Assembly: GCF_003465825.1 (NCBI RefSeq)
Contig: NZ_QSBV01000001.1
Span: 1-64,000 of the forward strand
Reading direction: 5' to 3'
Length of the DNA: 64,000 nucleotides
Source: Collinsella sp. AF02-46-1
GTDB taxonomy: Bacteria > Actinomycetota > Coriobacteriia > Coriobacteriales > Coriobacteriaceae
The notes under the pieces were generated by a model, which worked only from the letters and a program-made list of their open reading frames with translations, did not search any database and was not told where the DNA came from. The position numbers and the translations under genes are program-made. Each line of letters opens with the position of its first letter. The first letter of the stretch is position 1. This document shows positions 1-8,293 of the stretch, piece after piece.

Positions 1-105
1 TATTTGCTCAATGTGTTCGGCTGAGATCGGAAATCAACCAATTCGTGGGCGCAAACCGCACCACCACAATCGGGGCAGCCGACAAACCACCGGCTAAACC
101 GACCT

Positions 106-894
106 TTATCGCTTGATCCAAGAGGTCTCGGGGCGGCAAATGAGTCGAGCGTTGTTGTAGGCCATGTCGAGTGTGAGGCAGGTGCGTGCTGCGTAGAAAC
201 CGTCCTCGCGCTGGATGGTCAGCGCCAGTTCGGGCTTGTCGCCGGTCAGGCACAGCGGCAGCAGCAGCTGGATCCGACCGCCGTAGAACTGCGGCACGGC
301 GAGCGTGTAGTTGGCTGCGGCGCGGCGGGCGGCCTCGACGACAGCTCCCTCAAAGGCGCGGCGCAGCAGCAGCGAGCTGCCCTCCCCCATCAGGCTGGCG
401 GGAATACGCGTAAGGTTTTCCTCGTCGCCCAGAATGTGGTCGATGTTGGAGCGGATGGGCAGGCGGTAGTCAAAGACCAGCTCGGAGGGGTCCTCGGCAA
501 AGCGCACGCGGCACGGCAGGTACTCAAACGAGACCAGCATGGGGTCGCTTTCCTTAAAGAAGCCCTTCAAAAACCAGCGCTGGCGCGCGTCGGGCTTGGT
601 GTTGGGCTCAAACAGGCCGTAGATGGTCTCGTAGCGGCGCGTGTACAAGCCGGTATTGAACAGGCAGCGGTCGTCGTCGAACACCAGCGGCAGGTTGGAC
701 GGCGCGGTCTGGTTTACGTCGCGCTCGGTCAGGAACACCGCGCGGCTAAACGAAAACGACAGGTAGTTTTTGAGGATGCGATTGCCGGGACCCCAGTCCT
801 CGGGGTCGGCGAGGTCGACCAAGCGGTCGTAGCAGGGCTCGGGGCAAAACGCGAAGTCGTACACATTGCTGCACAGAGTGCTGGGGATCTCCAT
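106..894 (-). CDS. DUF3825 domain protein
   Basis: A 262-residue soluble protein that resembles DUF3825, a domain often found next to OST-HTH/LOTUS putative RNA-binding domains. Visible family-like features are the stretch WGPGNRILKNYLSFSFSRAVF near the N-terminus (roughly residues 35-55), a central RRYETIYGLFEPN segment, a W-F-L-KGFF motif and a C-terminal LDMAYNNARLICRPETSW block. No OST-HTH domain is attached, so this is the stand-alone form. I start at the ATG at 894 because the upstream in-frame TTG has no ribosome site. It lies 45 bases downstream of the Fic gene on the same strand. The biochemical role of the family is not established to my knowledge; an RNA-related role is only an inference from the usual domain partner. 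Confidence 0.7.
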   Translation of the reverse strand: MEIPSTLCSNVYDFAFCPEPCYDRLVDLADPEDWGPGNRILKNYLSFSFSRAVFLTERDVNQTAPSNLPLVFDDDRCLFNTGLYTRRYETIYGLFEPNTKPDARQRWFLKGFFKESDPMLVSFEYLPCRVRFAEDPSELVFDYRLPIRSNIDHILGDEENLTRIPASLMGEGSSLLLRRAFEGAVVEAARRAAANYTLAVPQFYGGRIQLLLPLCLTGDKPELALTIQREDGFYAARTCLTLDMAYNNARLICRPETSWIKR

Positions 895-939
895 GTGGTG
901 TCCAATCAATTCATTAACCGGCGTGCGGATGCTTAGATT

Positions 940-1455
940 CTATACGAGCGACAGATCGCCCGTGCCCGCAACGAATCCGCAGCGCAGCTCTTCGGCTAGC
1001 TCGCTGTTCGTGCGGCGACTGGAAACGAGGTCCTGGATCCAGGCGTAGTACTGGTTGTCTTTTGGTTCGGGGCTGTCAGACAGCACGACCGGAGTGCCTG
1101 CGAACCTTAAGACGGACAACGCAAAGACAAGGCTGGTTCGTTTGTTACCGTCTTCAAAGATGTGGTCCTTGACCATGTGCTCGGCAACGTAGGTGACCTG
1201 GTCAAAGATGTCTGTGAAGCGATCGGCCGGCGATTGGCCGAATATCGTACAGAATGCACCCGCAAGCACGGACTCGACGCGCCCAAGCTCAAGCGCGGCC
1301 CGGTCGCCTGTGGCGTCGGTTGTATAGCAGCGCCCGACCGTTATCAGCGTGCTGTGCAGGCGCATCACGGCCGCGGCCATATCTTCGAGCGAACCGGCAT
1401 CATCGAGCACGAGCGGCGCGAACGGATGCGCTCCCCGCTTCGTGTCCGCCATCAT
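940..1455 (-). CDS. Fic/Doc family protein
   Basis: A 171-residue Fic-fold protein. The motif HIFEDGNKRTSLVFALSVL matches the Fic/Doc signature HxFx(D/E)GNxR; the His is the expected catalytic base and the glycine loop the nucleotide anion hole. Fic enzymes transfer AMP, and Doc transfers phosphate, to target proteins and often act as toxins. Ile-Phe-Glu-Asp-Gly-Asn-Lys is closer to Doc than to classical HPFREGNGR Fic enzymes, so kinase-like or AMPylating activity cannot be decided. The chosen ATG has GGAG five bases upstream and overlaps the stop of a 61-residue ORF as ATGA. The reading frame stays open upstream, but without a ribosome site. A regulatory partner is expected; the coupled upstream ORF is the best candidate. 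Confidence 0.8.
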   Translation of the reverse strand: MMADTKRGAHPFAPLVLDDAGSLEDMAAAVMRLHSTLITVGRCYTTDATGDRAALELGRVESVLAGAFCTIFGQSPADRFTDIFDQVTYVAEHMVKDHIFEDGNKRTSLVFALSVLRFAGTPVVLSDSPEPKDNQYYAWIQDLVSSRRTNSELAEELRCGFVAGTGDLSLV

Positions 1456-1637
1456 GAGTTCTCCAAGAGCCTGAGCGCGTTGGGCATGTTCGAAATGGTC
1501 AGCCGAATAGCTTCGTCGATTGACGTGGTGCCGCCGAGCAAAATCGGTGATGCTGAATTTGCCACGTGCGCAGTTGAATGATCTTCTTGAGCAACGCAAT
1601 CAGCGCCGTCATCTTGTTGAACATAGCTCCAAGGCAT
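1452..1637 (-). CDS. small ORF coupled to Fic gene, candidate antitoxin
   Basis: A 61-residue ORF with a strong ribosome site (AGGAG, six bases before ATG) whose TGA overlaps the Fic start as ATGA, the typical spacing of a translationally coupled pair. It starts 11 bases after the upstream XRE gene stops. The product is mildly acidic in its N-terminal half and ends with an Ile/Leu-rich helix-like stretch (TSIDEAIRLTISNMPNALR). I do not recognise the family and see no clear Fic inhibitory motif (S/T)xxxE(G/N). Position is the only evidence for an antitoxin role; it could also be the tail of a decayed gene. Confidence 0.5.
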   Translation of the reverse strand: MPWSYVQQDDGADCVAQEDHSTAHVANSASPILLGGTTSIDEAIRLTISNMPNALRLLENS

Positions 1638-1648
1638 GTCTGACTCCT

Positions 1649-2338
1649 CTATAGCTTTACAGACGAAATAGCCTGCGAGTCGTACTCCAGAGCAATCGGT
1701 TGCCAGACGAGGTCTTCGATGGTGCAGTTTAGGGTGTCTGCAAGCGCCAATGCCGAGGAAACCGAGGCGCGGCGTAGGTCGAGCTGGTTCTGCTCGTAGA
1801 GTTGTATGGCGCGAAGCTTAACCCCCGATTGGGCGGCGAGCTGTTTTTGCGTTAGTCCGGCAGCCTTTCGTGCCGCCTTGAGGCCCTTTTTGTCTGCCTG
1901 GGCGTTGTTCCATTTTTCGATGACAATCTGGGCGAATTTATCTTCGGAGGCCTCGTGGAGCGGATGGTACGAGCCGATGATCCAATCGAGCGGAGCGACT
2001 TCGAGTAGCTTATTAAAGCCCAAGCTGCTCATCCATTGCGTATAGGCCATAACCCACCCCGCCCAATACTGAGGCGAACGGTCGAACGGATAGGTCTCCC
2101 TACATCTGACGGGGGTCAGTCCCGCATGGGCGATAATATCGCGCGCGAGCTCGTCGCCCGTCATGCCGCAGACGACGCGAGGCATACCGCGCTCAAACTG
2201 TTTCATCTCAAGAGCGTTCGACATGATCGCCGTCAACTCGGCTGGAGTCAGCCCTTGGTCACAGAGAGCAAAATCGACCGCCTCGCCCAGCGTTCTCATT
2301 GCATCCTCGAGATACATCTCACTGTAGGCGTAGGTCAT
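1649..2338 (-). CDS. XRE-type HTH protein, antitoxin-like
   Basis: A 229-residue protein with two parts. Residues 1-145 form a conserved N-terminal domain (YLEDAMRTLGEAVDFAL, FERGMPRVVCGMTGDELA, RSPQYWAGWVMAYTQW), which I recall from Firmicutes proteins encoded beside DUF3990 putative toxins. Residues about 153-208 form a Cro/C1-type helix-turn-helix (LKAARKAAGLTQKQLAAQSG followed by the recognition helix). It overlaps a DUF3990-like remnant on its upstream side by 20 bases, which fits an antitoxin and transcriptional autoregulator whose toxin has decayed. The reading frame is intact. Confidence 0.72.
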   Translation of the reverse strand: MTYAYSEMYLEDAMRTLGEAVDFALCDQGLTPAELTAIMSNALEMKQFERGMPRVVCGMTGDELARDIIAHAGLTPVRCRETYPFDRSPQYWAGWVMAYTQWMSSLGFNKLLEVAPLDWIIGSYHPLHEASEDKFAQIVIEKWNNAQADKKGLKAARKAAGLTQKQLAAQSGVKLRAIQLYEQNQLDLRRASVSSALALADTLNCTIEDLVWQPIALEYDSQAISSVKL

Positions 2339-2696
2339 CGCCCGTCATCCCCTCTCGAATGATATCGACGATACGTATTCCCTCAAACGGGTTTTCGGCA
2401 AGGAGCTCCCGATACTGCGCCCTTGCCGCTTCATCTCGTTCCTTGGCCAATGGACCATACAGAGCTTGCTGCGCACGTTCAAATCCCGCAAAACGAATGC
2501 TCTTAAACGCACGCTCGCTTTTGAGCACAATCTGCTCCCCCAGGTTACCGAGCCTCATAGATCGTCCAAGCTGATCGACGGTGATCGTATTGTTCACAAA
2601 GGCTCTAGCATAGGATGGCCAGCAAATAGACGAGGGCATACCAACATCAGTCGATACGCCCCACATCAGAAGATATGTTTTTCTAGTCTTAAGCAC
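2319..2696 (-). pseudogene. DUF3990 toxin-like remnant (5' end missing)
   Basis: The frame encodes a stretch resembling the C-terminal part of DUF3990 proteins: ARAFVNNTITVDQLGRSM, then EQIVLKSERAFKSIRFAG, followed by a charged tail. The N-terminal two thirds expected for that family are absent; upstream the frame runs into the end of the dCTP-deaminase-like gene with only eight bases of overlap. No convincing start codon or ribosome site precedes the conserved part. I read it as the 3' remainder of a toxin gene lost by deletion, with its antitoxin-like partner still intact downstream. The family assignment is from memory of the pattern, so it is moderate. Confidence 0.55.
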
Positions 2697-3486
2697 AGGC
2701 CGCTTGATGCAATGCCAAGTACACCGCTACACCAATACAAACGATACCTAATGCAAGAGGCAAGTACGCCTTCTTGTCTTTGTCCTTAACAAGGAAGGCT
2801 TCGATTGCGGACGCTAGGACCAGAAAACCGCCAATAATCAGCAGGTCGAGTGCAACAAAGTTGACGGTTGTTATATTGGAGGACAGACCTCCGGCGTTGA
2901 CGTTTACGAGCGTAAAGATCGCAGCGAAAATGGCGAAGAGGGCCAGGACGTTGCCATAGATACGGGACTCGATATTGACGATTTCTTCCTTCTTGTTCTC
3001 GACCTTTTTAAGTTCCCCGGCATATACGTCGGAATAATCTGCAAGTCCGTTAAAGTTGAGCTCATCAGAGAAAGCGCCGTGGTAAGGATGGGCTACCATG
3101 CCATCAACGCGCTGGAATGCAACCTGCGCTATACCCTTAGACGTATCGAGCGTAATAGTGTTGCCGCTTACGTTTGTAACACGGTAAAACAGCCGTGTTC
3201 CATGTCCGGGGAAATATAGCGGCGCGTCCAAAGAAAGCCCCTGGCGAATGCGCGAATTGCGCAGAAGTACGCTAGCGGTCAAATTGTTTGGCAACGCTAC
3301 ACATTCAACGCAAGAGACGAATGTCGAATCCCCAGGACCGAGTTCGACCTCGGACTGCTTGTTCTCGTTAATGTAGAAGCCGTCGGTGCGCAAGTCATAC
3401 GTAACCTGTCCGATGTTCGAAGCATCGGCATGGAGCAGAACCTCGCTGTCGATTAGCTCCTGAATCTTAGTATCGCTCAAGTACAT
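2689..3486 (-). CDS. dCTP-deaminase-like domain with three membrane helices
   Basis: A 265-residue protein. Residues 1-130 resemble the trimeric dCTP deaminase/dUTPase fold: start MYLSDTKIQELID, the turn QVTYDLRTDG, the RNSRIRQG motif (compare RSSxxRxG) at 76-83, and TLDTSKGIAQVAF at 112-124. At the position of the catalytic Glu of E. coli Dcd (three residues before the conserved Asn) this protein has Arg102, so classical deamination is doubtful. A charged, possibly helical linker (158-176) leads to hydrophobic segments at about 178-198, 208-232 and 240-259. The ATG has AGGAAG upstream. A nucleotide-binding membrane protein, possibly a defence effector or sensor, is an inference from architecture and neighbours. 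Confidence 0.65.
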   Translation of the reverse strand: MYLSDTKIQELIDSEVLLHADASNIGQVTYDLRTDGFYINENKQSEVELGPGDSTFVSCVECVALPNNLTASVLLRNSRIRQGLSLDAPLYFPGHGTRLFYRVTNVSGNTITLDTSKGIAQVAFQRVDGMVAHPYHGAFSDELNFNGLADYSDVYAGELKKVENKKEEIVNIESRIYGNVLALFAIFAAIFTLVNVNAGGLSSNITTVNFVALDLLIIGGFLVLASAIEAFLVKDKDKKAYLPLALGIVCIGVAVYLALHQAACA

Positions 3487-3633
3487 ATGAACCACTTCCT
3501 TAGGGCTCCGAGTATAGCACCAAGGTATGGCACGGTGGTTACCCCCAAAGGTGGTACAGAGAAGTAATAAGAAAGCGTTGCCCTTAAAGCTCCTACAGAG
3601 CTCTTGTATCGCAGCCAAGTGCGTCGCGCCGCA

Positions 3634-4722
3634 TCAGCAGCGATATGCGGCGTTTAGAAGCACTGTCCCCAGCAGGAATAGCGTTAAGGAGGCTGCTATC
3701 CAGTAGCTGTCGCCGGTCTTGGGAAGTGTCGGTGATGTTGCCATAGTGGATTTGGGCCTGGTCGTCTTGGTGACGGTGGTCTTGGTGACCGTTGTCTTGG
3801 GCGACGCAGCCACGGGTTTCACCGTGGGATGCGTCGTCTGCTCCGCAGCGGCCCCTCTATTAGCAGGGTCAACATCGGCGCCCGCCACGCCATCCCCCGG
3901 CACCTCGCCGACGGGCGACTCAGTCTCCCCCGCCGGGCCGGTGGCGCCATCGGGCTCAATCTCCACGTGCGGCGCCACGGCCCCGCTAACATCCACCACG
4001 CTGGCAACACCAAAGGCTCCGCCTGCAGGCGTCACAAAGTGCGCGGCCACGAGCGACCCGCGATTGCAGGCAACGCCGGCATCCGTACCGGTTGCATCCA
4101 GCCAGGACGCATCCACGACGAGTGTCTCGCTCGCAGCCTCAGCACCAAACCCCTCGTCGAGCAAGCGTACGCCATAAAAGCGCAAGCCAGTATCGGAACC
4201 CGCGCCCGAAGCAGCAACGCGCCCGCCGCCACGTACTGTCAAGCTACCTGCGGCGATGCCAGCCACAGTCTGGCTAACAACGCCTGCCCCGTCGGCCCTG
4301 GCATCGACCGTGCAGTCGTCCACCACCAGCGCCTGGGCCACATGGATCCCGCATTGCGAACCCGTCGCCGTGAGCGAACCCGAGCCGCGAAGCGTAAGGT
4401 TTCCCCACACCTCCATGCCGCTCATGGAAATGTCCGCATCGGGCGCATGCGTCTCGATCACGGAGTTTTGCCCCACAAGCGTCACCACCAGGTCGCCGTC
4501 GGCGCCGATGGCCTCGCCCGCATAGCCGGTAAGCTCCAGATGGTCGACTTCGGTCCAAGCCCAACCGGGACCCGAAACACCTGGCTCGTAGTACGTGGCG
4601 CCCGCAATGAACAGGCTGTCCGCGCCCGCGGCACAAGAAGGCCCGCCCAGCAAAACGCATAGGCAGGCCATGACGGTAAGCAGAATGTAGTGACGGCTAG
4701 TGTGGAACGCGGTGGCAAACAT
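3634..4722 (-). CDS. LPXTG-type cell-wall protein, beta-helix-like
   Basis: A 362-residue exported protein. A signal peptide (hydrophobic stretch YILLTVMACLCVLLGG followed by SCAAGA) precedes a Gly/Val/Thr-rich region with short repeating strand-and-turn units (GNLTLRGSGSLTATGS, GSLTVRGGGRVAASGAG), as expected for a right-handed beta helix or carbohydrate-binding-like wall domain. A Pro/Thr/Lys-rich spacer with repeated TKTTV units follows, then the sortase motif LPKTGD, a hydrophobic segment and the short end AYRC. The retained tail has only one Arg, shorter than most sortase substrates. The chosen ATG has GGAG five bases upstream; a TTG 42 bases earlier lacks a site. Sortase anchoring is expected; the ligand is unknown. 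Confidence 0.75.
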   Translation of the reverse strand: MFATAFHTSRHYILLTVMACLCVLLGGPSCAAGADSLFIAGATYYEPGVSGPGWAWTEVDHLELTGYAGEAIGADGDLVVTLVGQNSVIETHAPDADISMSGMEVWGNLTLRGSGSLTATGSQCGIHVAQALVVDDCTVDARADGAGVVSQTVAGIAAGSLTVRGGGRVAASGAGSDTGLRFYGVRLLDEGFGAEAASETLVVDASWLDATGTDAGVACNRGSLVAAHFVTPAGGAFGVASVVDVSGAVAPHVEIEPDGATGPAGETESPVGEVPGDGVAGADVDPANRGAAAEQTTHPTVKPVAASPKTTVTKTTVTKTTRPKSTMATSPTLPKTGDSYWIAASLTLFLLGTVLLNAAYRC

Positions 4723-4940
4723 AACCGCTCCGATCTTCGCAAGAGCCAATGGAAGCTGTACCAAGAAATGCCCTGGTAGCAGCAGTTATTAGTGTAGCGA
4801 GATTGGGCGAGTGGCGAACGAATTACCTGTAAAACGACCCGGAAATTAGGTGTAATCCGTTTTGTCAGTCGGTGAAAGGAAGCTTCGGAAACGTCGAGCA
4901 AGTGCGCGGCATCGGCAAGCCATTGAGCGACTAAACGCAA

Positions 4941-6731
4941 TCACATATATACACCGGAATCAGTTGAAATATCCTGCGCCCTTTCATTTAACGTTGCTAT
5001 TGTCTGCTTGATGTCATTGCGAATCCATTTGGTCCTCAGTCCGCCCATGCGAGATTTGGACCCCACTTTGACAAGTTGAGTGTCAATCATTTTTAACCAT
5101 TCAACGGCTTCATTCAGGCTATGCTTGTCTGCATAACTCTTCATGCCGGTATGAAAAAATAAATGCAGGGAATTTTGTGAATCGGCGGTTCCTTCATAGG
5201 TTGCCATGGCAACAGTTTCAGCTGGTACATTCAGTATTCTATTTTGGTTCTCTGATTTTATGGCTTTTTCAAAAAACGCAGAGATTGTTTTACCTGTGTT
5301 CTGGTCAACTATAGAAAACTCAAGACTGATGCGATTTAAATCTCGATCTCTTTCATCTTGTTCAACCTCAGTTATAAGTTTGTCCATTATGAGATTGGCA
5401 TCTGTACCATAAAAATCATTCATATTATCTCGTTCTTGCCTCAAAGCGGCAGCGTCGCACTTGGGGTCATGATTGGCGGCATGCCGAAGCGAATCGAGAA
5501 GCTTCTCGCGAAAAGATTCATCCCAGAACCCAAGAATAATAAGATCGAGTGAATGTCTAATAATCTTATAAAACCATACTTGAGAATACTGTCCCTTAGC
5601 TAGCATGTTTTTAAGATGGTTCGCGAGCAATTCAACCTGACCGTCTTCCAAGCTCCGTAAAGCGCCCCAATGGTATTCCATTTCTTGGGCCTCGACATCT
5701 GCGGCAGAATTGGGATTTTTCTCTAGTACAAATTTATTGAAAGAACTCTTAACAGTTTCTGGGTCTACATCCTTCCCTTCAGTTAATGGAGCAAGGGCCT
5801 TTGATAAAGTAAGATAATAATCGTATTCCTGGAGTTCAGACTCGTCGAAAATGCTCATTGAGCTATTCGCGTCTTTTGGCTCATTAGGAACTATTCCTGC
5901 TGATGCTTGAACTGCATATCCAACAAAATCTGAGAACGCTTGTACTCTTCCATGAAAATCTATGGACTCATCGACAAGAGCCGACGAGCTTAATACGTAG
6001 TTTATACACGGGATTGATCTTGATAGAGCTCTTGCGTTGATAAGGGAGTCCTTAAGTCCGTCGATAACTGCATCCTTGACTTTGAAGTCAATCTGTTCGG
6101 GAATGGATAACTGGTCCTTTACTATTGCCCGGTAAAGCACCTGTAGATCTGGCTCATACTCAATTTGGCTAATAACCGCTTTTTCTATAGAGCAGTCATC
6201 CTCAAAAGACAGTGGCTGATTTCTGACAAGCATCACATGCCAGCCATGATTTTCGACCATATTGTTAACAAACCCAAGAAATGAGCGGTCATCATGAGCG
6301 AAGCTGCTACGTTCGCAATCGTCCAATATCACGAGAACTTTATTCATTCCAATCAAAGATAGTAATAAGTCAGGTTTAATGGAAACCTGAATTCCAATTT
6401 TTGCTAGCCGCTTGCTTGCAATTGACTTACTAACGTCAATTGCGCCTTTCTTAAAAACATTTTTTGTGGCATCAATGCGCTTCGTTGAGTTTTCAGAAAA
6501 ATGAAGCCAAGAGGCTAGAACCCTATTGCAAATCTCGTCATAATCGGAAACGCCGAATAGCGATACACGGCATACCTTTATACCTAATTCCTTAAGCGCA
6601 GGCTTAAGATCGTTCTCGCAATAATACGTCTTCCCCGAACCCCATTCGCCATGCAGGACTAAAGCTTGAAGGCCAATGGTGTCACATTGCATGTATTTTT
6701 TAATTGTCTCGGTGATTTCTTTGGCATGCAT
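4941..6731 (-). CDS. KAP-like P-loop NTPase
   Basis: A 596-residue protein with a Walker A motif GEWGSGKT (about residues 28-35) and a Walker B motif LVILDDCER (about 133-141), the arrangement of KAP-type STAND-related P-loop NTPases. The rest is mostly helical with no recognised effector domain and no clear membrane insertion. The ATG at 6731 has GGAG nine bases upstream; an earlier in-frame TTG is part of that site and is unlikely. The gene is visibly AT-rich compared with the housekeeping genes here, and it stands alone between intergenic regions, which suggests acquisition by transfer. Some KAP NTPases take part in phage defence or membrane-protein organisation, but its function here is unknown. 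Confidence 0.7.
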   Translation of the reverse strand: MHAKEITETIKKYMQCDTIGLQALVLHGEWGSGKTYYCENDLKPALKELGIKVCRVSLFGVSDYDEICNRVLASWLHFSENSTKRIDATKNVFKKGAIDVSKSIASKRLAKIGIQVSIKPDLLLSLIGMNKVLVILDDCERSSFAHDDRSFLGFVNNMVENHGWHVMLVRNQPLSFEDDCSIEKAVISQIEYEPDLQVLYRAIVKDQLSIPEQIDFKVKDAVIDGLKDSLINARALSRSIPCINYVLSSSALVDESIDFHGRVQAFSDFVGYAVQASAGIVPNEPKDANSSMSIFDESELQEYDYYLTLSKALAPLTEGKDVDPETVKSSFNKFVLEKNPNSAADVEAQEMEYHWGALRSLEDGQVELLANHLKNMLAKGQYSQVWFYKIIRHSLDLIILGFWDESFREKLLDSLRHAANHDPKCDAAALRQERDNMNDFYGTDANLIMDKLITEVEQDERDRDLNRISLEFSIVDQNTGKTISAFFEKAIKSENQNRILNVPAETVAMATYEGTADSQNSLHLFFHTGMKSYADKHSLNEAVEWLKMIDTQLVKVGSKSRMGGLRTKWIRNDIKQTIATLNERAQDISTDSGVYM

Positions 6732-6884
6732 CGCTTTGTTCTCCAATCGACTGTATTTCGCTTTGCATTGTTAAGTCAAGTGTTTTTTAGCGACCACGTC
6801 TCTAAAAATTTTTATTTTGCCTCATGCTAGCTAGTGTTCAACTCGTGACCGTGGTATCTGATATTGTATTTTCGAGTTAACTAA

Positions 6885-6924
6885 GGACGGGGGCGTATCG
6901 GCGCTAGCCGATACGCCCCCGTCC
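6885..6924. terminator. 18-bp hairpin after polysaccharide operon
   Basis: A perfect inverted repeat with 18-base arms (6885-6902 and 6907-6924) and the four-base loop gcta. It lies about 70 bases past the last gene (ugd) of the minus-strand operon and upstream of the KAP NTPase gene. Neither side has a proper U-tract, so intrinsic termination is uncertain. The surrounding 263-base gap holds nothing else I recognise. Confidence 0.5.
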
Positions 6925-6994
6925 TCAGGAACGATGATCGTACTGTGGTCTTGCCTTAATCTAAGTCCGCCCACTGCAACCAGCCGCCTCTCCC

Positions 6995-8254
6995 CTAGCC
7001 CCGCTTAAACATACCCCTCGTGTACACCTTGTCCGCCACGTCTGCAAGCTCGTCGCTCCAGCGGTTGGCGACGATCACGTCGCACTTCGCCTTGAAGGCC
7101 TCCAGGTCGTGGGTCACCTCGGAGCCGAAGAACTCCGGCGCGTCCAGCGTGGGCTCGTAGACCACCACGGGCACGCCCTTGGCCTTCACGCGCTTCATGA
7201 CGCCCTGGATGGAGCTCGCACGGAAATTGTCGGAGTTGGACTTCATCGTCAGGCGGTACACGCCCACGACCGGCTTCGGCTTACCCTCGTAGACGCGGTC
7301 CCAGACCATCTGCAGCACCTCGTCGGCCACGAAGTCCTTGCGGGTGCGGTTGGCGTCCACGATGGCCTCGATCAGGTTCTGCGGCACGTCCCTGTAGTTG
7401 GCCAGCAGCTGCTTGGTGTCCTTGGGCAGGCAGTAGCCGCCGTAGCCGAAGCTGGGGTTGTTGTAGTGGCTGCCGATGCGCGGCTCCAGGCAGACGCCGT
7501 CGATGACGTCGCGGGTGTTGAGGCCGCGGACCTCGCAGTAGGTGTCAAGCTCATTGAAGTAGGCTACGCGAAGAGCCAGGTAGGTGTTGGCGAACAGCTT
7601 GACGGCCTCGGCCTCGGTGGTGCCCAGCACGAGCTCCGGGATGCCCACGGTGCCGTCGGCGTTCACGCGCTCCAGCTCGGCTGGGTCCGCTCCTTGGGCA
7701 AGCAGGCGTGCGAAGCGCTCGGCGGCAGCGACGGCGTCGGCATCCTCCTTCGGCGCGCCCACAACGATGCGGCTGGGGTGCAGGTTGTCGTAGAGCGCCT
7801 TGCTCTCGCGCAGGAACTCTGGGCTGAAGAAGATCTTGCTGTCGCCCAGCCTCTCGCGAAGCCCCGCGGTGTAGCCCACGGGGATCGTCGACTTGATGAC
7901 GATCCAGGCGTCCGGGTTCACCGAGCGAACGGCGGCGATGGCGGCCTCGACGGAGGAAGTGTCGAAGAAGTTCCTGTCCGAGTCGTAGTTGGTAGGCGTG
8001 GCGATGACGGCGTAGTCGGCGCCCGTATATGCCTCGGCCACGTCGACCGTGGCGTGCAGGTCGAGCTCGCGCTCCCCCGCCTTTGCTTCCGCCAGGAATC
8101 GCTCGATCTCGTCGTCCTGGATGGGCGACACATAGTTGTTGATCTTCTCGACCTTCTCGGGCACGATGTCCAGAGCATGCACCTCATTGTGCTGCGAGAG
8201 CAGGACGGCGAGGGACAGGCCGACGTAGCCGGTACCGGCGATAGCGATCTTCAT
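6995..8254 (-). CDS. ugd: UDP-glucose 6-dehydrogenase
   Basis: A 419-residue enzyme that oxidises UDP-glucose to UDP-glucuronate with two NAD+. The Rossmann motif GTGYVG (residues 7-12), the segment FFSPEFLRE (142-150) and the active-site Cys275 in [11 protein letters not shown] are all present. Three domains in the usual order fit the family length. The ATG at 8254 has GGAG six bases upstream; the TTG four codons earlier is part of the ribosome site. It is the last gene of the polysaccharide operon and is much richer in GC than the preceding orphan gene. Together with the upstream epimerase it should supply UDP-glucuronate and UDP-galacturonate. Confidence 0.95.
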   Translation of the reverse strand: MKIAIAGTGYVGLSLAVLLSQHNEVHALDIVPEKVEKINNYVSPIQDDEIERFLAEAKAGERELDLHATVDVAEAYTGADYAVIATPTNYDSDRNFFDTSSVEAAIAAVRSVNPDAWIVIKSTIPVGYTAGLRERLGDSKIFFSPEFLRESKALYDNLHPSRIVVGAPKEDADAVAAAERFARLLAQGADPAELERVNADGTVGIPELVLGTTEAEAVKLFANTYLALRVAYFNELDTYCEVRGLNTRDVIDGVCLEPRIGSHYNNPSFGYGGYCLPKDTKQLLANYRDVPQNLIEAIVDANRTRKDFVADEVLQMVWDRVYEGKPKPVVGVYRLTMKSNSDNFRASSIQGVMKRVKAKGVPVVVYEPTLDAPEFFGSEVTHDLEAFKAKCDVIVANRWSDELADVADKVYTRGMFKRG

Positions 8255-8293
8255 GTCATTCTCCAATTGTCAAAGAACGGAATAAAAAACGAC

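Noticed and set aside
4765..4940. Minus-strand frame between the KAP gene and the wall-protein gene
   Set aside because: The frame continues out of phase into the wall-protein gene and shows no family likeness or ribosome site.
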